Positions 48,025-59,000 of a DNA stretch of 64,000 nucleotides are shown piece by piece (the stretch's first letter is position 1; each line of letters begins with the position of its first letter). The stretch lies in assembly GCA_947561585.1 (NCBI GenBank), contig CANNZV010000119.1:391748-455747 (forward strand). Reading direction: 5' to 3'. Made by a program: the position numbers and the translations under genes. This stretch comes from Caprella mutica. Lineage: Eukaryota; Arthropoda; Malacostraca; Amphipoda; Caprellidae. The notes beneath the pieces are model-generated. The model saw nothing but the letters and a program-made list of their open reading frames with translations, was not told the DNA's origin and did not search any database.

Positions 48025-51000
48025 ATGAGAGTGTTTCTAGTATATTTGTTGTTATTCAATGTCATGGGAGTAACCCTAGGCAGCAACATCCTCATCATCG
48101 GCAACAAAGCAAACAACTTTATAGGAGAGGTGGGGCGAGTCTTGGCTGAAAGAGGACATCAGGTGAGCTTTTGAAATCTCATCACCTGAAATAATAAAGT
48201 TAGGATATAAAATGATATCATTTTTGGACTTTTTCTTAACAGGTACTATATTTCGAAACTAGCTCTTTCGTAAATTCAGTAGGTAATTTTGAAAAGTATT
48301 TCCCTAACCCTTTCGAGAGCAGCAGAGATGTGGACGAATTCATGAAAGTGCTGGAATTTTTCCCTGATTTGTGTACAGAGGCTATGGGTATCTTTCGTAA
48401 GAAGAACATCGATGTCAAGAAGTTCGATTTTGTTTTCCTAGATATCGTTGCAAACGAATGCTTTTTGGCAGAGTTGAAAGATGTAAGTAAATTGAATGAG
48501 AATAATCATTACATATGAATTTAACATCAAAATATTACAATTTTATTGTTAGAGGAAATTAATCCAAATGAAATCATTCATTTTCTTACCATAGTGCCTA
48601 TAAGATTTTTATAGGAACAGATTTAATTTTTGGGAAGTTCTGTAAGGAATGATTCAACATTGTAAAATTGATGGTTTGCAATTTCTTTTGATATCATTGT
48701 AATTAATAGGAAATGCAAAGGGCAATTAATTAATAATGTGTTAATAATAATCGAATATTTTAAAGTTCAAAATATTTACAAAGTCATTAACATTAACTCA
48801 TAAATATTTAAATAGTATCCCTATTATATATTAAACTAAAAGATATTAATGTTGTATGCCCTTTTTTCGTTTGCAGGTTAATTTCGGTTTCTTGAATCCC
48901 AATGTTGTTACTGGGATTGTTCACAAACTGATGGGGAATTTGTACTTCCCATCATTTGAAGTTATGACCGAAGTTCCTCTCGATTTCCCAATGTCCTTTT
49001 TAGAAAGAATGGGCAACCTCTTTTTATACATTCTCTTCATAGATTTATACTTTCCTACGGTCTACTATAATAAGTATGTATCCACCTCAATTTATAAGAA
49101 TTATATATATTTTAATGATCATATACATTAGTCAATGATATGCCATATCGCCTGCTCTCCCTCAGCATTCTCGTGAAATGTAAAGAAGCTGGACTCTGCA
49201 GCAGAGACATAGATTCCTTGATGGAAATTGGAAAAAATGCCTCCATAGTATTCTCCAATAGGTAAGGAAATATTTCTGAAGATTAACTTGTTTCTAGGAT
49301 TTTTTTTCCAAACTGAGAGATTTGAACACTACAATACTAAATTTGGATCTTTTTGTTCCCTTAGATATATTTATGATAATTTGGTCGTAATCAATATGTT
49401 AAAAATTTAAATTCGATTTCTTCTGTTCTATTTAATTATTGTAATTAGTGAGTTATATAAGTTGATGCATAAATCAATTTTCTAATCAAGCGTAAGAAGT
49501 TTGGAGTATCCTCCAACTCCAATGATGCCAAATCTGATCCACACAGGAGCTTTGAGCTGTCGGGACCCGAAACCTTTACCTAAAGTAAGAACAATAAGTA
49601 TTTAAAAAATAGAATGCGCTGTTTATTTATCTATCCCAGATCTCATATAACACGTACATTTATAGTTGTTCACCAAGTCAATCGATTTCAGTCAAAAGTT
49701 GCAATCTTGATGTAAATATGTAAAATTAATATTTTATATATTTGGAAAGGAACTGTATAATGTATATCTATGTAATTAGATCTCATATGATTGATTTTGA
49801 AAACTGTTTTACAGTAAAAAGAATTATGTTCAACTTTTACCTATCTGTGTTCTTATCAGGATTTAGAAGAATGGATCAATGGTGCTGGATCCCATGGTGT
49901 AATCTACTTCAGTCTAGGAACTGTGGTCAAAATTTCCAGCTTACCAGAGAAGTAGGCAATTTGAATTTTTTGATGGATTATAATTAAGGTGAAATTAAAA
50001 CTCAATATTATATCACATTGCTTAATTTTTTAGACACAGAAAAACGTTATTGAAAGTTTTTAGCAACTTACCTCAAAGAATTCTATGGAAGGCAGATGTT
50101 GAAGCCATGGAAGATCTTCCTGAAAATGTTAAGCTTGAAAAATGGCTTCCCCAACAAGATATTCTTGGTAAATAAAGAATGATTTCAGTGTATTTCAATT
50201 ATAGGGCAGGCCGCGCTTCTAATACTTTTCATTTGGTTTGAGCCTACAGCCAAACAGGGTATTTAACTAGGGGAATAACTTCGATCAGTATATAAACAGT
50301 ACATATGTTCAGTCCACCAGTATATAATGGGTTACAGGGGTACCAGGGGCTTAGAAGAGACCCACATAGGTAAGGATACTTCTTACTTGGTTTAACGCAA
50401 GTCACCAACTGACCAAATATGTTAGGCTGTCGACATTCTATAGCCTAAACCTGTTAGCTTTAGGCCTTAGTTAGGAAACAGCTGCCTAACTAAGAAATTT
50501 TAAGATCTACTGTTCTCTAGGAGAACTCTAATAGCAGTAGGTTAGCATTAATGGTAATCTATTAAAAAGGTAAAGCTTATCTCAAGTAGATTTGTGTTAG
50601 ATCATTAAGTAGGTCGGCTGGTACGTAACAATTAACCAAAATCACGAATCAGAGTTCTGTGTTATCGTACGGTTCCATATTTTTGTTCTCATGAAATCTG
50701 TATATAGTAATCATTATTTAAATTTTATATTATTTAACTTTATGTATCATGGATACCATTTAACATTTTATCAATTATAATAGGAGGTAAATAATAATTT
50801 TTTTTCTTACGCGTGCGACAATTTAGAAGTAAAGCCCCGGCTACACCGCCTGAACTCTGTTGGGGCGTTCCTTAAGTGGTGAAAAATTCATCATCCCTCG
50901 TTACCGTTCACCAGAAGTTGGTCCCGTTAATGCAACGCTGTATACTCTCGGCCACGGCTTATGGTCCCTACTACCGGTCCGAAAGTTGAGCTTTTCGATA

Positions 51001-54000
51001 TACAGGGAGCAGTGAGGAGCGTAAAATTTTCTGTTCAGGCAAAGTTCTCTACCGCTCCAACAACATACAAACAAAGTTTGGCACAGCTCGAAGCAAATTC
51101 GTAGATGCTCGCGTCACCATTAAACCAACGCTCGTTACAGGTAAATCAACAGTATATTAACGCAGGCTTCAGTGGTGCACCGCTATGGTAACGCTCGTGT
51201 TTTCGATTATTCCTTCGATTTAATTATTTCCGCGCACAAAAGGGAAGAAAGTAAACACGGCCGTTGCCATAGCGATGCACCGCTAAAGTCAACGTCTCTA
51301 CAGCTTTGGGTTAACGGTACCTATACAGGGTGTCCACAAAAAAATCTATACCCAAATTTTAAGGGCTGTAATTCAAAATCTATCAAACTTACAAAAAGTT
51401 TGAAAATCACATTTTGTTTACCAACATTTATTCCATATCTGTAAAAGATTTTAGATGAACATATCCAACTGTTTTTTTAACACAGTATTTTTAGTGACCG
51501 ATACCAAAAACTTGTTTGCGCACTTTTGGTTTAACTTTGAATTTTAGAATATTAAAACCATGTTTTCAATTACTTTCAACAGTTTATTAAAAAACCGTTA
51601 TTATAACAATAAAAGGAGTTTATTAATGTGCAACCGAAAAAAAAACAATCAAACTATTCCTCCTATTAATCGTTTCAGGCGATCTGATGGTCCATTCGAT
51701 ACGATGATTCAGGGCGATAATGCGTATTGCCGAATAGCTCATTTAGTTTTTCCTTACAGCAACAGTTCTGAACCTGTCCTGAAACAACCAGGTTCGATTG
51801 ATTCTGTTTCCATGTATTTCTCGAATTCTTGGAACGATTCTATCATTTATTTGATCAAGGTATCTATCGCCATTTAATTTTTTTTTGTAAAAATAAGGAC
51901 AGACGATATGGCCAAGTCAGCCATTGCTACCTAGTCCAATCCACACACAGACTTTCTCTCACGAAATTCTTACTTCAAAGTTGAAAGTAGGAGGTTGGTT
52001 CTTCGGTGCAAATGTGCGAACGTTATAACAATTTATTTTACCATTCAAATGAAAAGTGGTCTCATCACCAACCACATTATCGTCCACAAACCGGACATTT
52101 CTTTGCTAAAACCAATGAGCAAAATTCAGCTGCCGAGTAAGATCGGTATTTAGGTGTTTTTTTCGCTCGTACATCTTGTAAGGATGTCACCTCAAATCTA
52201 AGGTTGCAAATCTGTTGAATGTAGATTTAGTAAAATCTAATCCACTTTTTATTGCAGTGATTTGCAAATTTTCAGTAAGTGCTTCTTTAACAATTCGAAC
52301 TGTGAAATAAGTGTTTTACTGAAAGTGCGCAAGCAGGTTTTTGGTATCGGTCACTAAAAACACAACTTCAAGAAAACAGTTGAATCGATTCATCTGTTAT
52401 TTTGTACAGAGATAAAAAAATATTAGGAAACAAAATGTGATTTTCCAATTCTTTGTAAATTTAACAGTTTTTGAATTACAGCCATTGAAATTTGGGTATC
52501 GTTTTTTTTTGGGACACCCTGTAGAGGCAGCGAGCGTTGGTTAAGCAATATGGAGTTGAGAAAATTCCATACTAAAGCAAACCGAAGTGTATCACCTTAA
52601 TAGATCGCTTCTTCAATGCACGACATTTTACAGCAATCACGTGCCTGCGTGTAAAATGCTTTCAACCACCCCATCACAGTTTGTGCAACGTTTAATCACC
52701 GCCTGAGCACAGCTGCTGAACCAGCAGTGATCCAGCGTCCGTATTTTTTGCGTTGACCTAGTGGTCTAGTGGGTGTTTTCATAGCGGTGCACAGCTAAAG
52801 TCGACGTTGCTATAGCTTTGTCTTAAGGTACGGTTTGCATGCAGCGATTGTTGCAATGATCGCAAAGAAATAGGAATAGCATTGAAATAGTCCTCAGCAG
52901 TAATCGCCCGTTGCAAATCAACTTCATGGGAATATCTTTGAACTAGTGCTCAGCGTTATTCGTTGGTCGATGATCACTGAGCGATGATCGAAACAATCGC
53001 TGCATGCAAAATGTACCTTTACCGGTACCGAGAGCTAGAGAGCATTGGTATTTACCAGTATGAAGTTGTGAAAACTCCATACCAAAGCGAAACCAAAGTT
53101 CATCACCACAATTGATCTCTTCTTCAATGCACGACATCGTTACAGCAATCCCTTGTCGCCCGTAAAATACTTTCATCCGCCCCAACAAAGTTTGTGCAAC
53201 GTTTAATCACCGCCTTGGCAAAGCTGGCGAAGCAGCGGTGATCCAGCGTTCAAGATTTCTGCGTTGGCATAGCGGATCCAAAACGTCCACGAAGAATTGC
53301 TTCTAGCGGTGCTAAACTTTGACAGGGCATTGTAGGAGCGGTGGTGAACTTTTCTGTAGCGGAAAATTGCCCGCTTCTCACCACTCGCAATATTTTGTGT
53401 AGCTCAAAACTTTTGAAGCGGCAGGATGGACGATGGTTGAGCGAATATGGCGTTGCCTAAACGGTAGCCAAATTCTGGTGGTGATGAGCTGTGATGCTCG
53501 TTATCCGCACCATGAACGGTTCAGAAAAGCTCTTTCAGTGTGCCTGGGACCTTCAAATATATAGAAATATGTCAAAAATCTATCTGAACCTCTATCAAAG
53601 CGATCCGTCCAGCTTCGTAGTGAAAAGCGGCTAAACTGATTTCACATCCCCGTCGAGCTAACGCAGCATGCGTGGAACGCAACTCTTCCAACGCTCACGT
53701 TACCACTAAACCATTGCTTGTTACAGCTGATTATCGCTAAGGTAACGCCAGCTCAATCGGGCACCGCTATGGCAACGCCCATGTTTTTATTTTCCCCCTT
53801 TTTGTGCATAGTGACATTCGTTGCCGAAATTAAGTCCTCTCTCCCTACCGTTCATGGAACGCTTTAACAAAGTTAGGCGGTGTGACCGGGCTTTACAACT
53901 AACCAATAACTTAGAACATACTTACAGTTCATGCATTACTAGCATATTTCAATAGTTAACATTTAAAACTAATGAAAAACTTACTGCTATATCAGGGAAT

Positions 54001-55617
54001 AGAAAAGGTAATGCATTAGATAATAAGAGGGAAATAGAAAATGGTCAAATTAAAAAGTTAATTTGATTTTTAAATTAAATGATTAGTTTGACAAATACTG
54101 GTTTTAAATATAATAAGTTTCTCATTAAACTAAATACCATTTCCCAATAAAGAAGATGTATTTCTTTCTCTCTGTATCAGGTCACCCCCAAGTGAAGTTG
54201 TTCATCACTCACGGCGGTCTGTTGAGCATCACCGAGACTACCTACCATGCGGTTCCAATTCTTGGTATGCCGTTCAATGGGTATCAGGAGAGTTACGTGA
54301 GGAAAGTGGAGAAGAATGGATTCGGACTATCAATCAAATGGGATGATTTGACAGAGGATTTGTTAATCAACAAACTAATACTTTTGTTGAATAATAAAAA
54401 GTGAGTAATACTCTATTATAAATATAATTATGATATGGTAAATTAGAAAAACGTGAAAAATTGAATTCTCCGGTTGTGGTAAAATTGATAATATTCCTGA
54501 GCAATTTTTGTCTTACTAGAGTTAAGCGAATAGAAAAAATGATTATTTGACAAAATATAATAATATATATATAATACATAGTCACAAATTTTGATGTCTC
54601 TCATATCTATTTTTTTAAACATAGCACTTTAGAATTAAAAATAATAATTTCTTCATTTTCTATTTCAGATACCAAACTATCGCTAACGAAAGATCATTAC
54701 TTTTGCGAGATCAGCCGATATCACCTCAAGACTCTGTGGTCTACTGGACTGAATATGCAATCAGGCATGCAGGGGCCAGGCATTTGCAGTCACCGGTGCA
54801 TCAAATGAAATGGTAAATTCATTTGAAAAATATAAAAAACTGAAGAGAATATACAAAAAGATTATTCTTCATTTCGATACCATAGTTGTAAATATCTTGA
54901 TCTAAAGTTTATACCAAAAGAAATTTTAATTTATGAATAATTGCCTCAGCCTTTGTTTTGCTATTCATTTACATTTATCATATTGAATTCTAATAGGTAT
55001 TTATAGCAAAGATATTATACTACAGTAAGATACACCACACTCAGAGATTTCGGTTTCCATAATGCATTGTGCTGCCACCTGTATTGTAAACTGGAAACTA
55101 GCCATTGTTCTGGTTAAAAAGTTCATTTCCAATATTTAATATAAAAATGGAATATTCTAAATATCAAACCAAAAATAAAAGTTTCTTTACATTGTTTTGA
55201 CTAATACTAAAGGATAATGTTGCGTAGCAACGGTTAGTACCCATTTTGAAACATAGGTGGCAGCACGATGCATTTTTTAATATTCTTTGCTTCAAATTCA
55301 ACGTACTTCAATAACAATTTATTAAATGCTTCAAAATGTAGTTAAATTTTCTTGAAATCTTTAAAGAGACTTTAAATAGGGATATTTTTTTATGATTTCC
55401 CACCAATTTATTCGTAAGTACGAAAATAATTTTATTTTCTTCTCCCAAATTTTCCCTCAGGTACGAGTTGAACAATTATGATGTTTGTTTCTCTATTTTT
55501 CTGCTGGTGGTAATTGTATTCAAATTAATTTCCCTTTTCCTGACCAAATGCTCGAGGTTCTGCAGAAGAATATTCTCAGGGGAAATAGAGTCTAAAAGGA
55601 AGATAAGAAGGTTTTGA
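48025..55617 (+). CDS. UGT-3: UGT-like protein, 10 coding exons, 503 aa, key residues lost
   Basis: Exons: 48025-48162, 48243-48482, 48877-49073, 49166-49261, 49491-49584, 49860-49951, 50034-50167, 54181-54400, 54669-54812 and 55461-55617; all phases agree, 504 codons. Close paralogue of UGT-2. The catalytic-His segment is also missing (GNKANN where UGT-1 has PIATKSHMN). ITHGG is intact here, but the donor pair DQ of the signature has become YQ (NGYQE, Y365). It shares the altered membrane helix (DVCFSIFLLVVIVFKLISLF) and the KIRRF tail of UGT-2, so it lacks the di-lysine ER motif. No stop or frameshift. Intron 7 holds the inverted-repeat element with a decayed mariner-like insertion. Likely catalytically dead, or with changed chemistry. 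Confidence 0.88.
50829..53896. mobile_element. Large inverted-repeat DNA element in UGT-3 intron 7
   Basis: Begins GTAAAGCCCCGGCTACACCG and ends CGGTGTGACCGGGCTTTAC. Without the inserted mariner-like element (51326-52521) it is about 1.87 kb, matching the UGT-2 copy. Confidence 0.7.
51326..52521 (-). mobile_element. Decayed mariner-like element, 1196 bp
   Basis: The ends CAGGGTGTCC…AAATCTATACCCAAATTT and the inverse (AAATTTGGGTATC…GGGACACCCTG) are flanked by TA (51324-51325; 52522-52523). UGT-2's element (near 40600) is the empty site. The minus strand around 52100-51940 keeps a transposase trace (VGDETTFHLNGKINCYNVR), typical of the IS630-Tc1-mariner core, but no long frame survives. The plus-strand ORF at 51560-51877 is a shadow. 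Confidence 0.82.
55061..55275. mobile_element. MITE in UGT-3 intron 9
   Basis: Third full copy of the GCATTGTGCTGCCACC element, at the same position as in UGT-1 and UGT-2. Confidence 0.7.
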
Positions 55618-56038
55618 TCGATGTTAAATACCTTTAGAATTTTAAAGCTACAACTGTATAGGGAAGTGCTGGATAAATTTCTAATTTCTGTTATCAGCAA
55701 CAGGTCAATTAAACACTTATAAATTCTATTGTGTCGATCATTATATTACGTCATTCGTTATTTTACATTATTAACAAGTTTATTGTACAAAAGTGAGATA
55801 TCCAACTTAACCTAAGAACTTAGAAAACTAGACTTAAACTTTAGCCTACCTATCTAGTCTGTGTTACCAGTGAATAACTAGTTATCATATCACAAATATT
55901 AGGTCCTATTGATGTTAATGCCTACTTCTAGTCATTAACGGAATAAAATGGACATTTTGATGTCGCTAAGAAAGCTACTCAGTAATGAAGCCCATTATGA
56001 GCATTCACAGTGAATGCATTTGTAGGTCAGTGCCTGGC
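55618..56038. other. Intergenic: UGT-3 to IGFBP-like gene, convergent
   Basis: About 420 bp between two 3' ends, holding both 3' UTRs. No other gene is visible. Paralogous to 43719-44139. Confidence 0.55.
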
Positions 56039-59000
56039 TTAGAGGATTTCATTATCTGCGGGAAAGAATAAAAATTATAGTTACAAAATTCTTTAAAACC
56101 AAGAACAATTATATTTACTATCTAATTCTTTTTTGATAACGAAAATGAAATTTAAATTCAGAATTACCTCTTTCGAAGTAATCTATCTTAGCTGTCGCCT
56201 TGATCTCTCCTTCTGAGTTCTCAGCTTTACAAGCGTAGGTACCAACATTGTCCTTAGAAACCTGTTAGAAATATACATATTATCGCTACAGTAGGTTACT
56301 TTGTTTAAGGAAATGTAATTGAACATCAATGATTAACTAGATTGAATACGCCAAAGGATTACGTTGCTCTCTTTTCAATTACGAAAAGTCAAATGTTTAA
56401 TGGAATTCAGGTTCATGGTAATTAGGGCACTAGTTATTCTGTAGCAATACCTTCATGATCTGAACCCAAGCGGTGACCATGTGGCTCTCAGGACCTCCAC
56501 GAATCTGCACTGCAATTCCTGAGTCATCATCTGAGGGAAGGATGAGAAATGAATTGAAGTATTTACATTAATTATTCAGGTTGTGAAAATAAGCTTTTAA
56601 AATCATAGATCTTAAGAATATCATTGACAAAAGGAAATAAAGTAGTATAGAATTCAGTACGATTCAATACAGTTTAATACTCTCCGTCTATAATATTTTC
56701 GAGATCTATGATTTTAAAAGCATATTGTCACAACCGTAATCAACTCTCTCCTATTACAAGCTGCAAACGTAACCTCTTCAATTAATGAAAATATTGAAGA
56801 CTTGAATCACTCACTAGGCAATTGGACAGTCACGCCATTTTCTTTGTAGAGCTCCCAAGTGATAGAGGGAACTGGAACACCTACGGCTTCACAGTCCAGA
56901 ACAAGGATGCCTCCAAGGGACCTCTTGGAGCTCATTGGAGCAGTCTTAATCATTGGCTCTGGAGTAAGGAATTAGTTTGAGTTAATAGAATTGAATTGGT
57001 CAATGGTTGAGAAACAACAACTTTTATCTTTCCCTATTTTTTATTTAGGAAGTAACGAATTATCAGTCGGTTTCACATCTCAGGTCACATAAGAAAAAAT
57101 TATATAATATAAATATTACTATATATTTTTTTCATATATGATAAAGATGTGAAACCGACCGATAATTCTTAACTCAATAATACAATATTCAAACATTTGA
57201 ACTAATTTCACTGCACTGACTCATGAGGCAAGGTCCTTGTCTCTGTACGGTGATGTTAGTGGAGGTCTTCGCCTTCTCCAGCAGATCACAGGGAGTGTCG
57301 TAAGTCTTGCCATCGCTACCGCAAACCTCCTGCTGATTCACGCACTGACAGGTTGCTTCGTTGCTACCCTAGGGTGAAAAAAATAAAAATAAAATAATTG
57401 CCGCCTAAGACATTACTTTCCGCATTCTGTGAAGGTAATTAGGTAGGTAGTCTAATGATATTAATAAAGTGCAGTCAGTTTGAATTAGGGTTTTTCTCCC
57501 GGGATCCCGGTCCATTTTTTACTTATTTTTGTATCCCGGGATAAATTGATCCGTCGCGGGAAATCCCAGGATAAATATATAATTGTTTTCCATTATTTTG
57601 TTTCAAAATACATGAGATACATAGAGATGGTATACACTCCTATTTAGTTATTAACATTATTAAGTAAATTATAGATAGAAATAAACGATAATGACATGAA
57701 TTGAAATATTTAAAATTATAATTTACCCTTGAATCACCCCTAATTTTTATCTATCTGGTAATTGGAAAAAAAATTTCTTCACATCGGTCAAAAAAATTTA
57801 CCAATTAGTTATCTATTATCTTTCAAATAAATTAATTAAGTTATTTAAGAAGAATAAAGTTATGTAAAATGTATGATTAAAGAGTAGAATAACTATAACA
57901 GGTCTTTTGAATCATATTGTAACTATAACATAAACAATTAAACATACTATAATATTACAAATAAATATCCAAATTATATCTGCAGTTTTTTCCATGATAA
58001 TATGGGTTTTAGGAATTTTCTCAAACGGAATTTTCCCAGTGTGGATTTTCCTTGGTAGAATTCCCACCGAGCATTGTTAACTTTTATGTTTATATTGGTA
58101 AATTTACAAAATTATAAATTTAAATGTCATACTTTGAAATAATAAGTTCAAATGTTAATAATTTAATATATATGATCATACATTATATTATATTACCGAA
58201 AATGAACTTACCATAAGAGGTGTTCAGAACATCAAAAAATATATTATTGAATAAATTTCAAATTTAACATTTTATTTAGGTGCAATGGAAGAAAAGAGAG
58301 ATTCAATTAAAAATAGTTTCAAACGATCATTTGACGTAAACCTAATTATAATTAATAGCTACAATATTAGGTTAGAACTGTGGTTCTTTTAACCTTATTG
58401 GAGGTACCGAATCCTAATAATTGTTCTCTAATCTAATCTCTACAGTCTACATGTCATTCATAGAATCCTTCGTGGTTAAAACAACAAAGATCTTCAAAAT
58501 CAGAACATATGTGTATATAACCATATACTGCATACTGCACAAAATTTGTCCCAGGATTTCCCGGGATCCCAGGATGAACACGATTTTTATCCCGAAATCC
58601 CGGGACAAGCAAAAGTGGCCAATATGAGAAACTCTAGTTTGAATACTTATTACAGTGAAACTTCTGAGTTATGAAATATTGGTTTCTTCATAAGTTCATA
58701 ACTCAAAGCCACTTACTATCTCGGGTGCACTAGATAGTTTTCTATGATTTAAACATAGAAAACTACTTCATAACTCAAGTGCATTTCATTATTCATGGAT
58801 TGATTAATAATTTAATAAATTAATAATTTAATAAATTTTACTGTATGGATAAATACTTAGGGTATATATGCATATATGTAATCAAGTAATAAAAACAAAT
58901 GTATATTTCAAGAATCGTAAATTTGATTAACTATCAAACAAAAATATTCTCCTTACATCAAATAAACCGTCCTATTTACTTAATCAGAGTACAAACATTC

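Noticed and set aside
51560..51877. 105-aa plus-strand ORF in the UGT-3 intron
   Set aside because: Antisense to the decayed transposase trace of the mariner-like element; no recognisable domain.
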